A stretch of 41,423 bases of DNA, taken from the NCBI RefSeq assembly GCF_009547075.1, contig NZ_WIPH01000023.1, positions 1 through 41,423 on the forward strand. The letters are read 5' to 3'. Of the stretch, positions 1 to 7,565 are shown in pieces. Source of the stretch: Gluconobacter aidae. GTDB lineage: Bacteria; Pseudomonadota; Alphaproteobacteria; Acetobacterales; Acetobacteraceae. The notes beneath the pieces are model-generated. The model saw only the letters and a list, made by a program, of their open reading frames with translations. It was not told the origin of the DNA and made no database searches. Position 1 is the stretch's first letter. Each line of letters starts with the position of its first letter. The position numbers were made by a program, and so were the translations under genes.

Positions 1-1
1 A

Positions 2-175
2 CCTGGACCAAGAAGCATTAAATGTCGGGCTGTGTGGGAATATTTAGATGAGCACCCTGACACTAATATCGCCCAAATGAAGGAAATAGAGAAGATGCGG
101 GAATGGAACCTTCAAAACACTTCCATTGAATTTTATCAGTGGCGAAAATTTCATGGTCTGTCGTCTACAAAGTGA
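2..175 (+). CDS. C-terminal fragment of unrecognised protein
   Basis: An open frame enters from the left edge and stops at TGA 173-175, giving 57 residues of a protein whose start lies outside the window. The sequence is charged and hydrophilic, with a Glu/Lys-rich helix-like stretch (EIEKMREW) and no membrane segment. I do not recognise it. Bases 1-290 are only about 41% GC by hand count, against well over 55% in the genes that follow, and codon choice is AT-leaning. The gene reads toward the 3' end of tRNA-Thr about 120 bases away, a common position for the last gene of an integrated element. Origin on a mobile element is inferred from composition and position only. Confidence 0.55.
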   Translation, partial: PGPRSIKCRAVWEYLDEHPDTNIAQMKEIEKMREWNLQNTSIEFYQWRKFHGLSSTK

Positions 176-294
176 CGCTGATAACAAACGCACGATTCGG
201 GCGTAAAACTTATGATTCGCTTACGCACAATATATATGATCGGTTTGCCGTTTCCTGAGATTCGAGCAAGCTATTGTATTTATTAGGAAAAAGC

Positions 295-369
295 TGGTGC
301 CGGGTGAGGGATTTGAACCCCCGGCCTTCGGTTTACAAAACCGCTGCACTACCACTGTGCTAACCCGGC
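295..369 (-). tRNA. tRNA-Thr (anticodon TGT)
   Basis: Read on the minus strand, the acceptor arm GCCGGGT pairs with ACCCGGC, followed by discriminator A and an encoded CCA (295-297). The D stem is GCAC/GTGC, the anticodon loop TTTGTAA places TGT at positions 34-36, and the T arm is GGGGG-TTCAAAT-CCCTC. The outermost anticodon-stem pair (27-43) is G-A, a mismatch; the other four pairs are intact. Total length is 75 with CCA. The 3' end faces the low-GC sequence at 1-294. Confidence 0.95.
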
Positions 370-448
370 ATCAGCAGTGCGGTTTTTTCCATGCCGGGGC
401 ATATCAGGTCAAGCTTCGGAGAACGATTCTCTGTGCCTGCGCAGGATT

Positions 449-604
449 TTAGTGCGGGATGGGAGTCATCAGGTCTGCGGGTGGGGGCAGATGCTGAGAG
501 TCCTGCGTGAAGCCGTAACCATCGGAAGACAGGCCACGATGCGTGACCGTCTGGGAGCAGGCCCCCAGTGTCAGGCAGGCGCTGATGAGAAGAAGACGGA
601 TCAT
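449..604 (-). CDS. Small lipoprotein, coupled to mrp
   Basis: A 51-residue reading frame whose ATG (604-602) overlaps the TGA of mrp by the ATGA arrangement, so it is probably translated by coupling. The N-terminus is a short lipoprotein signal, MIRLLLISACLTLGAC, with lipobox LGAC ending at Cys16. Ser follows the Cys, which by the +2 rule favours outer-membrane sorting. The mature part is only about 36 residues, Ser/Thr/Gln-rich and then proline-rich (HLPPPADL), and matches no family I know. An A/G-rich stretch before the ATG (AAAGAACG) can serve as ribosome binding site. Function is unknown; the lipoprotein call rests on the signal sequence. Confidence 0.65.
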   Translation of the reverse strand: MIRLLLISACLTLGACSQTVTHRGLSSDGYGFTQDSQHLPPPADLMTPIPH

Positions 605-1800
605 GACCGTTCTTTCGTGCTGTGTTCTGAAGACAGGGAGCGGGCCACAGCCTGCGCGAGCCTCGTATAGGCCTGTGCGGCTTCGCCCTGTGGTGCGGAA
701 AGGATGATCGGGGTTCCCTCATCGCCACTCGCCCGGATATCGGCCAGCAGCGGGATTTCCGCCAGGAACGGGACCCCCATTTTCTCGGCTTCGGCCTTGG
801 CGCCCCCATGCCCGAACAGTTCCGTGCGGTGGTTGCAGTTCGGGCAGCAGAAATAGGACATGTTCTCGACGACGCCGAGGATAGGCGTTTCCATCCGCTC
901 GAACATGGCCACGCCGCGCCGTGCATCCAGCAGCGCGATATCCTGGGGTGTGGAGACGATGACGGCGCCACCGGCTGCCAGCTTGGGGCCGAGCTTCTGA
1001 GCAAGGGTCAACTGGGCGTCTCCGGTGCCGGGGGGCATGTCGATCACGAGGACGTCGAGTTCGCCCCACTCGACTTCACCCAGAAACTGCGTCAGCGCAC
1101 CCATAACCATGGGACCACGCCAGATCATGGCCTGGTTCTCGTCCACCAGATAGCCGATGGACATGCTTTTCAGGCCCCAGGCTTCGATCGGCAGGATCGT
1201 CCCGTCGACGACTTCGGGGCGCGTGTTGCGTCCCAGCATCCGGGGCAGGGACGGGCCATAGATGTCTGCGTCGAGAAGGCCGGTTTTCAGGCCCTGATGG
1301 GCCAACCCGACCGCGAGATTGACGGCCGTGGTGGACTTGCCCACGCCGCCCTTGCCCGATGCGACCGCAATGACGGCCTTGACGCCGGGCAGCAGCGTTT
1401 CAGGCGCATGCTGGCTCGCGGCATTGCGTCGTTTGTCGCCCAGATTGAAAGGCCGGTGCCCCCCGCCCTGAGCCGGGGCATTGGCAGCAGCCGGCGTTGC
1501 GGGACGATGGGACGTGAAGGACAGCGTGGCGCCCGTGATGCCGGGCAGGCTTGCAATCGCGGCTTCGACGCGCGGCCGCAGTGGCTCCACGCGCGAGGCA
1601 TTATCGCGCGACGTCGCCAGCGAGACATGGGCATGACCGTTGCGGACCGACACGCTCTCCAGAGCGGCAAAGGACAGGACGTTCGAGCCCTGGGCGTCCT
1701 GCTCGCTTTTCAGGATGTCGGTAATACGGGTCTCGGCGCTGGGAAGACTGGTCTCGGGGGAGGCAGGCGGCATGTCGTTCGGGGGCGTGGTGTCAGTCAT
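601..1800 (-). CDS. mrp: Mrp/NBP35-family Fe-S cluster carrier ATPase
   Basis: A 399-residue cytoplasmic P-loop ATPase of the Mrp/ApbC/NBP35 family, which carries and transfers [4Fe-4S] clusters to apoproteins. Residues about 22-95 form the N-terminal MIP18-like (DUF59) domain. A variable Ala/Pro-rich linker follows, then the deviant Walker A SGKGGVGKST at 148-157, the switch-like segment GLLDADIYGPSLPRMLG near 174-190, VIDMPPGTGD near 252-261, and the cluster-binding CxxC (Cys319, Cys322). Length fits the alphaproteobacterial form. The start at 1800 gives the complete N-terminal domain. It precedes the small lipoprotein gene with a 4-base overlap and is divergent from the protease gene at 1925. 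Confidence 0.95.
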   Translation of the reverse strand: MTDTTPPNDMPPASPETSLPSAETRITDILKSEQDAQGSNVLSFAALESVSVRNGHAHVSLATSRDNASRVEPLRPRVEAAIASLPGITGATLSFTSHRPATPAAANAPAQGGGHRPFNLGDKRRNAASQHAPETLLPGVKAVIAVASGKGGVGKSTTAVNLAVGLAHQGLKTGLLDADIYGPSLPRMLGRNTRPEVVDGTILPIEAWGLKSMSIGYLVDENQAMIWRGPMVMGALTQFLGEVEWGELDVLVIDMPPGTGDAQLTLAQKLGPKLAAGGAVIVSTPQDIALLDARRGVAMFERMETPILGVVENMSYFCCPNCNHRTELFGHGGAKAEAEKMGVPFLAEIPLLADIRASGDEGTPIILSAPQGEAAQAYTRLAQAVARSLSSEHSTKERS

Positions 1801-1924
1801 GCCGGGCTCTCATCAGGGGAATATCGTATCGGAAAGGACTCTGCCCCTAGCATGATCGGGGCGAAAACGCATCCCGAACGGCGGGATGGTGACGAACGAC
1901 CACGTTCTGCGTTAGCGTGCGGGT

Positions 1925-3505
1925 ATGAAAAACCTGCTCGCCCGTTCCGGCGCCCGTCGTGCTGCCTGTCTTGCTGTTTCCGGTCTGGCCCTGTCCCTTG
2001 CGGGGGGCTGGAGCGCGAGTCCCGCCTTTGCCCAGAGCGTGGCGCCGATCTCAGGCCAGCCGTCTTCGATACCGACCCCGGCGCCGCGCTCCGTGCCATC
2101 GAGCTTCGCGGATCTGGCGAACAGGCTGCTTCCCTCGGTCGTGAATGTCTCGACATCCGCGGTTCTCAAGCCGTCAAAAAATGACGACAAGGGCCCGGAT
2201 TCCAGTGCCCCGGACGGCCCGCAGGTGCCCCCGTTCCAGCAGGGCTCCCCGCTGGAAAAATTCTTCCATGATTACCTGAAGCACAAACCGGCCCCGAACC
2301 ATCCGCCGCGACGTCAGCAGGCACTGGGCTCGGGCTTCATTATCGATGCGTCCGGTATCATCGTGACGAACAACCACGTCATTGAAGGGGCGGATCAGGT
2401 CAGCGTGACGCTTCAGGACGGGACGGAAATGCCGGCGCGGATCGTGGGGCGGGACAGTCAGGTCGACCTGGCGGTGCTTGAGGTCAAACCGAAGCATCCG
2501 CTTCCGACCGTTCCGCTGGGCCGGAGCGACAAGGCGCGGATTGGCGACTGGGTTCTGGCGATCGGCAATCCGTTCGGGCTGAACGGGACTGTAACGGCAG
2601 GCATCATTTCCTCGCGTGGGCGAAACGTCGAACACGGTCTGTATGACGATTACATCCAGACGGACGCCGCCATCAATCGCGGCAATTCGGGTGGCCCGCT
2701 GTTCAACCTGTCCGGCGAAGTCATCGGCATCAACACGCTGATTTATGGCGGTGCGGGCGGCGATTCCATCGGCATCGGCTTTGCCATTCCGGCTGATGAT
2801 GCGCGCGGGATTATCGACCAGCTTCGTCGTACGGGGCATGTCTCCCGTGGCTGGATGGGACTGAAGTTCCAGGACGTGACGAACGACATCGCCGAGACGC
2901 TCGATTTCCACAAGCCGGACGGTTCCAACGGCAAGGGGACGCTGATCTCGGAAATCGATCCGAAGGGCCCTGCTGCAAAGGCCGGTCTTGAGGTCGGCGA
3001 CATCATCACCCGCGTGGGCGATCAGGATGTGACCGGCCAGACCATGCCGCGCATCATCGCGTCCATCCTGCCCGGTGCGAAGGCGCAGTTGACGGTCTGG
3101 CACAAGGGGGCGTTCAAGACGCTGCCGATTACTCTTGGCCAGTCGCCTACGCCGCCGGACATGCCGCCGTCGGACACCCATCAGCCCGAACATCGTCACG
3201 CGGCACTGGGCGAGCTTGGGGTGACGGTCAGTTCGATCGATGCGGATGCCCGCACGCAATATGCCCTGACCGACGATCAGCGTGGCGTTCTCGTCTCGCG
3301 TGTCGAGGCCGGAAGCCCCGCCGCATCTCGCGGGATTGCGGAAGGGAACGTCATCACGCAGGTCGGCCAGGACCAGATCAACACGCCGGATGATTTCGCA
3401 AAAGCCATACAGCGCCTGCATGATCGCAAGAAGACGGAAGTGCTGCTGCTGGTTCAGGATGATGACGGACTGCGCTGGGTGCCGGTGCCCTTCCTGGGGA
3501 ACTGA
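1925..3505 (+). CDS. degP: Periplasmic serine protease, DegP/HtrA (Do) family
   Basis: A 526-residue exported protease-chaperone for misfolded envelope proteins. The signal peptide (about 1-37) ends in ASPAFA-QS. The trypsin-like domain carries the triad His151 (NNHVIEG), Asp181 (VDLAVLEV) and Ser255 (GNSGGP). Two PDZ domains follow: about 300-390, with GPAAKAGLEVGDIITRVG, and about 430-520, with GSPAASRGIAEGNVITQVG. The two-PDZ layout is that of DegP/DegQ/MucD. A low-complexity Pro/Ser/Asp-rich linker at about 82-130 precedes the catalytic core. The FUSC-type membrane gene starts 27 bases after the stop and is probably co-transcribed. Which Do paralogue this is cannot be settled from sequence alone. 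Confidence 0.93.
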   Translation: MKNLLARSGARRAACLAVSGLALSLAGGWSASPAFAQSVAPISGQPSSIPTPAPRSVPSSFADLANRLLPSVVNVSTSAVLKPSKNDDKGPDSSAPDGPQVPPFQQGSPLEKFFHDYLKHKPAPNHPPRRQQALGSGFIIDASGIIVTNNHVIEGADQVSVTLQDGTEMPARIVGRDSQVDLAVLEVKPKHPLPTVPLGRSDKARIGDWVLAIGNPFGLNGTVTAGIISSRGRNVEHGLYDDYIQTDAAINRGNSGGPLFNLSGEVIGINTLIYGGAGGDSIGIGFAIPADDARGIIDQLRRTGHVSRGWMGLKFQDVTNDIAETLDFHKPDGSNGKGTLISEIDPKGPAAKAGLEVGDIITRVGDQDVTGQTMPRIIASILPGAKAQLTVWHKGAFKTLPITLGQSPTPPDMPPSDTHQPEHRHAALGELGVTVSSIDADARTQYALTDDQRGVLVSRVEAGSPAASRGIAEGNVITQVGQDQINTPDDFAKAIQRLHDRKKTEVLLLVQDDDGLRWVPVPFLGN

Positions 3506-3532
3506 TATCGCTCCTTTGCGCTGAAACCTGCC

Positions 3533-4600
3533 ATGAACTTTCTGACACGTCTGAGCCGGAAGTGGCTGTCCGTGCCACCTCGAAACAGCAGATGGCGCGA
3601 TGTCACCCGTCCTGCGACACGCCAGACCATCCGCGTTCTGGTGTCGGTGGTGGTGGCCTGGATCGTTGGCTCGCTCATGCATCTGCAGGAGACGATCTGG
3701 GCACTGGTGACAGCACTGATCGTCACGCAGTCCAGCATCAGCCAGACCATGACGACGGCCCGCGATCAGATCAGCGGAACATTGATCGGCGCGTTAGCAG
3801 GCGTATGCGCCGTAGTGCTGGAAATCACGACGGGCCTGCGCTGGGTTCCGTTCTGGCTTATGCTCGCGCCCCTCGTGTTCCTCACCGCCATGCAGCCGAC
3901 GCTGCGCTTTGCCTGTATCACGTTGATGATCGTGTACCTGTTCCCCAGCCAGGGCAGCCCGTTCCTGCCCATGATTACGCGGCTTCTCGCCATTGTGGTC
4001 GGTGTCGCGGTTTCGATCGTGGTATCATTCTTCATCCTTCACAGCAGTGCCCGCAAACAGGCGTTCCATACGGCCGCGCGTCTGTTGCGGCGGATGGACC
4101 AGCTTCTGAAAAGCGCCCTTGACCAGAATACCGGATGGACGGCGATCGAACATCAGAACGATGACTGCGTGGCGTTGCTGACGGAGCTGGAAGATGCCGT
4201 TACCGAAGCACGGCGCGAACATTGGGGCGAGCTGGAAAGGCGCGATCCGGTACTGGCGGCTCTTCCACGGCTCATGCGGCGGCTGTTGAACGATACGATG
4301 CTGGTTGCCCGCGCCATTGCGACGGGGCGCGCGGCAGGGAACACAGGTCTGCTGCCACTGTACAAGGGGCTGAGCCACGCGCTTCGAGCGCTGGCGCATA
4401 GTTGTGAAGAGCTGCTGCGCGCGAAGCGGAACCAGCACGAACCGCAGTCCGAAGACGAGGAAATCCTCGACCTCCTGCCGCGGCTGGAAGAACAGACGCG
4501 GCCGGAAATGCGCTTTGTAATGTCGCTGTTCCGTGAAGATCTGGAGCGGGCTGTAGGCGTGGTAATGCGCGGGGATGCGAGTGCCGCAAAGGGCCTCTGA
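3533..4600 (+). CDS. FUSC/aromatic acid exporter-like membrane protein
   Basis: A 355-residue inner-membrane protein. About six hydrophobic segments (near 32-49, 53-67, 82-99, 103-119, 125-138, 147-169) form a single membrane block, followed by a long cytoplasmic helical region rich in Arg, Leu and Glu. This resembles half-size members of the FUSC/ArAE family, relatives of the AaeB and YccS proteins linked to efflux of aromatic acids. The motif region TALIVTQSSISQTMTTARDQ fits the family's first conserved block. Substrate is unknown. It lies 27 bases after degP on the same strand and ends before a weak hairpin-plus-T signal at 4648-4666, so the two probably form an envelope-related operon. 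Confidence 0.75.
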   Translation: MNFLTRLSRKWLSVPPRNSRWRDVTRPATRQTIRVLVSVVVAWIVGSLMHLQETIWALVTALIVTQSSISQTMTTARDQISGTLIGALAGVCAVVLEITTGLRWVPFWLMLAPLVFLTAMQPTLRFACITLMIVYLFPSQGSPFLPMITRLLAIVVGVAVSIVVSFFILHSSARKQAFHTAARLLRRMDQLLKSALDQNTGWTAIEHQNDDCVALLTELEDAVTEARREHWGELERRDPVLAALPRLMRRLLNDTMLVARAIATGRAAGNTGLLPLYKGLSHALRALAHSCEELLRAKRNQHEPQSEDEEILDLLPRLEEQTRPEMRFVMSLFREDLERAVGVVMRGDASAAKGL

Positions 4601-4647
4601 ATGCGCTTGTGACGATATCACGCGCTCCGGTGTCAGGGGCGCTGTTG

Positions 4648-4666
4648 AAACCGTCATTCGGTTTTT
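4648..4666 (+). terminator. Weak candidate intrinsic terminator
   Basis: AAACCG (4648-4653) and CGGTTT (4659-4664) form a 6-bp stem around a 5-base loop, running into a short T tract. It sits between the FUSC gene stop (4600) and mtlK. The stem is short, so efficiency is doubtful. Confidence 0.4.
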
Positions 4667-4747
4667 ACGTTGTTCCGGGGCTATGATGGCACATGCCCGG
4701 CCTTGTCGGTCCCCGTCAGCGACCGGCCCGAAACCACGGAGAAGTCC

Positions 4748-6205
4748 ATGATTACGCGCGAAACCCTCAAGTCTCTTCCTGCCAGTGTCCAGGCTCCCCC
4801 CTATGACATTGACGGGATCAGGCCAGGGATCGTGCATTTCGGCGTGGGTAACTTCTTCCGCGCTCATGAGGCGTTCTACGTCGAGCAGATCCTTGAGCAT
4901 GCGCCGGATTGGGCAATCGTCGGTGTTGGCCTGACGGGGAGTGATCGTTCAAAGAAAAAGGCCGAGGAGTTCAAGGCGCAGGACTGCCTGTATTCCCTGA
5001 CCGAAACGGCGCCGTCCGGCAAAAGCACGGTGCGCGTCATGGGTGCGCTGCGCGATTACCTGCTGGCCCCGGCCGATCCGGAAGCTGTGCTGAAGCATCT
5101 TGCCGATCCGGCGATCCGCATTGTCTCCATGACGATCACGGAAGGCGGCTACAACATCAACGAGACGACCGGTGCGTTCGATCTGGAGAATGCGGCGGTG
5201 AAGGCCGACCTTCAGAATCCGGAAAAGCCGTCCACCGTTTTCGGTTACGTCGTCGAGGCCCTGCGTCGCCGTCGGGAAGCCGGGACCAAGGCCTTCACGG
5301 TCATGTCCTGCGACAATCTGCGCCATAACGGCAATGTCGCCCGCAAGGCGTTTCTGGGTTACGCGAAGGCCCGCGATCCTGAACTGGCAAAGTGGATTGA
5401 AGAAAACGCGACCTTCCCGAACGGCATGGTCGACCGCATCACCCCGACAGTATCGGCCGCCATCGCCAAGAAGCTGAATGCGGCGAGTGGGCTGGACGAC
5501 GATCTGCCGTTGGTGGCCGAGGATTTCCATCAGTGGGTTCTGGAGGACCGGTTCGCCGATGGCCGGCCGCCGCTGGAAAAGGCTGGCGTGCAGCTTGTCG
5601 ATGACGTGACGGACTGGGAACACGTCAAGATCCGGATGCTTAATGCCGGTCACATCACGCTCTGCTTCCCTGCCATTCTGCTGGGTTATGAAAACGTGGA
5701 TGAAGCCATTGAGGACGCGGATCTGCTGGCGAACCTGAAGAACTACCTCAACAAAGACGTCATTCCCACGCTGAAAGCCCCGCCGGGCATGACGCTTGAA
5801 GGATATCGGGACAGCGTCATCAGCCGCTTTTCGAACAAGGCGATGTCCGACCAGACGCTCCGGATCGCAAGTGATGGCTGCTCGAAGGTTCAGGTTTTCT
5901 GGACGGAAACGGTGCGGCGTGCGCTTGAAGGTAAGCGTGACCTGTCACGGATCGCGTTCGGCATTGCGTCCTATCTGGAAATGCTGCGTGGCCGGGACGA
6001 AAAGGGCGGGACCTATGAATCGTCCGAGCCGACCTATGGCGAAGCGGAACAGAAGCTGGCCAAAGCGGATGATTTTGAGAGTGCCCTCAAACTCCCGGCA
6101 TTCGACGGCTGGCGTAATCTGGACACGACGGAACTGGACCAGAAAGTCATCGCACTGCGCAAAATCATCCGTGAGAAGGGTGTAAAAGCAGCCCTGCCGG
6201 GTTGA
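4748..6205 (+). CDS. mtlK: Mannitol 2-dehydrogenase (long-chain polyol dehydrogenase)
   Basis: A 485-residue cytoplasmic enzyme of the polyol-specific long-chain dehydrogenase family, interconverting mannitol and fructose with a nicotinamide cofactor. The N-terminal dinucleotide-binding segment contains GVGNFFRAH at 32-40. The substrate-domain signature K-x4-N-x2-H is present as Lys294, Asn299 and His302, matching the catalytic triad spacing known from Pseudomonas fluorescens mannitol dehydrogenase. Length equals that of Gluconobacter enzymes. I start it at 4748, where an A/G-rich CGGAGAAG precedes MITRETLKSL; the frame is open upstream to 4670 but that part is not family-like. A TATGAT at 4682-4687 could be its -10 element, without a convincing -35. 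NAD versus NADP preference cannot be read here. Confidence 0.92.
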   Translation: MITRETLKSLPASVQAPPYDIDGIRPGIVHFGVGNFFRAHEAFYVEQILEHAPDWAIVGVGLTGSDRSKKKAEEFKAQDCLYSLTETAPSGKSTVRVMGALRDYLLAPADPEAVLKHLADPAIRIVSMTITEGGYNINETTGAFDLENAAVKADLQNPEKPSTVFGYVVEALRRRREAGTKAFTVMSCDNLRHNGNVARKAFLGYAKARDPELAKWIEENATFPNGMVDRITPTVSAAIAKKLNAASGLDDDLPLVAEDFHQWVLEDRFADGRPPLEKAGVQLVDDVTDWEHVKIRMLNAGHITLCFPAILLGYENVDEAIEDADLLANLKNYLNKDVIPTLKAPPGMTLEGYRDSVISRFSNKAMSDQTLRIASDGCSKVQVFWTETVRRALEGKRDLSRIAFGIASYLEMLRGRDEKGGTYESSEPTYGEAEQKLAKADDFESALKLPAFDGWRNLDTTELDQKVIALRKIIREKGVKAALPG

Positions 6206-6229
6206 GCACACTGTGCTCTGTTCCGGATT

Positions 6230-6913
6230 TTATCGCGTCTCGGGATCGAGGCGCGAGTAGAACCAGGACAGACCGCAGGAAAAAGCCGCTACCACCAGAA
6301 TGGCGGCTGTGCTGAACAGCGGTGTGAAGGGAAGGCCAAACACACCCAGCCCGGCCGCGATCAGACACATGCCCAGCAGAATGAAGACCGGGCCACAGGT
6401 TCTGTGCGTCCGGTTCCAGACCCACGTGCTGTTTTTGGTCCAGGGCGTGCGGATGCCGATGATGTCGTTGGGACGCAGTTTTCCAAGCCCGTTTCCAGCC
6501 AGAACGAAAAAGGCTCCGAGCAGAACATCCGACACGGAGCCCATAACGATCCGGTTGCCCAAAGCGTATTCCATGGAGGCGATCGCGAGAATGCCCATCG
6601 TCGCCGTGAGGGTAATCCAGAGCGTGTCGTAGACCGGAAGGGACGCGGCGAAACCGTCTCCGCCCTTCCGGGCGCGTATAAGACGGGGCAGCACCGCCAT
6701 CAGGACCCATAATACCGCCATCAGCCCCGTCCAGACGAGCAGTCCGTGAAGCGGCGGGACCAGCCGGTCCGCGGTCCAGTCCCTTGTAAAATGAATCGGC
6801 ACTTTCGCGCCTGATGGTGTGTGAGCAGCGATGGCCAGTCCCACGACCAGGACGGTTGCAATCAGCGCGAGGGAGAGGAGGGGACCGGATCGACGGTCGG
6901 ATCTGTCGTGCAT
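6230..6913 (-). CDS. SdpI-family membrane protein
   Basis: A 227-residue integral membrane protein with about six hydrophobic segments. The conserved SdpI-family signature is present: GLGKLRPNDIIGIRTPW followed by a Trp-x-x-x-H-R type motif (VWNRTHR). In Bacillus, SdpI confers immunity to the SDP toxin and titrates the repressor SdpR; bacterial homologues elsewhere are mostly uncharacterised. I start it at 6913 (MHDRSDRRSG), with GGAAC upstream; an upstream Met at 6991 would overlap the regulator by about 130 bases. The chosen start still overlaps the ArsR-type regulator gene by 52 bases, so the two are tightly linked and presumably co-regulated. Confidence 0.8.
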   Translation of the reverse strand: MHDRSDRRSGPLLSLALIATVLVVGLAIAAHTPSGAKVPIHFTRDWTADRLVPPLHGLLVWTGLMAVLWVLMAVLPRLIRARKGGDGFAASLPVYDTLWITLTATMGILAIASMEYALGNRIVMGSVSDVLLGAFFVLAGNGLGKLRPNDIIGIRTPWTKNSTWVWNRTHRTCGPVFILLGMCLIAAGLGVFGLPFTPLFSTAAILVVAAFSCGLSWFYSRLDPETR

Positions 6914-7215
6914 GATGATAGGTTCCGTGCCTGCTGTGATGTGGCGGATTTCACCTGTCCCAGTTTCATTGAGGACGCCAGACGCAGCCATGCCTCTTCG
7001 AGAACGGAGAGCTTCAGATGGTAGATCAGGGTGGTGCCTTCGCGTTCCCGATGCACGAGGTCGGCGCCAAGAAGGACGTTCAGATGCCCGGACAGCGTGG
7101 GTTTCGCGAGACTGAACTGTGCGGCGATTTCCCCGGCCGTCATTTCGCGCTTCCGCAGCATTTCGAGGATGGCGCGGCGGGTCGGGTCGGCGAGGGCTTT
7201 GAAGACATCGTTCAT
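6862..7215 (-). CDS. ArsR/SdpR-type winged-helix repressor
   Basis: A 117-residue transcriptional regulator. The ArsR-family winged helix covers about residues 1-85: FKALADPTRRAILEML opens it, the recognition helix is near LAKPTLSGHLNVL, and the beta wing is HREREGTTLIYHL. There is no Cys-rich metal site (no CxC or similar), so it fits the autorepressor subgroup that includes SdpR rather than metal sensors. The C-terminus (about 90-117) is Ser/Pro-rich and lies in the overlap with the SdpI-like gene. The AT-rich sequence just upstream (7216-7260) contrasts with the surrounding DNA and is the likely promoter-operator. Confidence 0.85.
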   Translation of the reverse strand: MNDVFKALADPTRRAILEMLRKREMTAGEIAAQFSLAKPTLSGHLNVLLGADLVHREREGTTLIYHLKLSVLEEAWLRLASSMKLGQVKSATSQQARNLSSCTTDPTVDPVPSSPSR

Positions 7216-7252
7216 GATTCGGTAATTAGCAAATCAACGAAATTAAAGCTAC

Positions 7253-7305
7253 AAAAAAAGAGCACCGGTAAACGAACCGCCGCTTCCGGAAGACGAAAGC
7301 AGCGG
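7253..7305 (-). terminator. Candidate hairpin plus distal T tract after DUF3309 gene
   Basis: On the minus strand CCGCTGCTT (7305-7297) pairs with AAGCGGCGG (7285-7277) over 9 bp with one G-T pair, just downstream of the DUF3309 stop. A run of seven T lies at 7259-7253 but is about 17 bases beyond the stem, so this is not a textbook terminator. Confidence 0.35.
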
Positions 7306-7312
7306 TCTGTAT

Positions 7313-7465
7313 TCAGATCTGGCCCATGAGGACGAGAATGACAACAATGACCACGATCAGGCCAAGACCGCCCGAGGGGTAGTAGCCCCATTTCGAGCTG
7401 TACGGCCATGACGGCAGCGCACCGATCAGCAGGAGGATCAGGATTACAAGAAGGATCAGTCCCAT
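7313..7465 (-). CDS. DUF3309-type hydrophobic miniprotein
   Basis: A 50-residue membrane miniprotein. Two hydrophobic segments (about 2-17 and 33-48) flank a short aromatic loop with PSWPYSSKWGYYPSGGLG. This pattern, with LLLIGALPSWPYS and GGLGLIVVIVVILVLMG, matches the DUF3309 family common in Alphaproteobacteria, whose function is unknown. The ATG at 7465 has a purine-rich AAGAGAAA upstream. It stands alone between the TerB/DnaJ gene and the sdpR-like gene, all on the minus strand. Confidence 0.75.
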   Translation of the reverse strand: MGLILLVILILLLIGALPSWPYSSKWGYYPSGGLGLIVVIVVILVLMGQI

Positions 7466-7565
7466 GGCACATTTCTCTTGCCGGTTGAGACTGCTTTACG
7501 TTTTCGCATGACTGAAAGTTTCGCAATGATTGCGAAAGATCAAAGTCGCCCGCCAGAACTGACAA

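Noticed and set aside
808-2184. Long open frame on the plus strand across mrp
   Set aside because: It is antisense to mrp and to the start of degP, has no recognisable domain, and long antisense frames are common at this GC content.
2174-3682. 502-residue minus-strand frame across degP
   Set aside because: It is Arg/His-rich with no family signature and fully overlaps the well-supported protease gene.
6204-6218. GAGCACA-C-TGTGCTC palindrome at the mtlK stop as terminator
   Set aside because: The loop would be one base and no T run follows, so a terminator is not supported.
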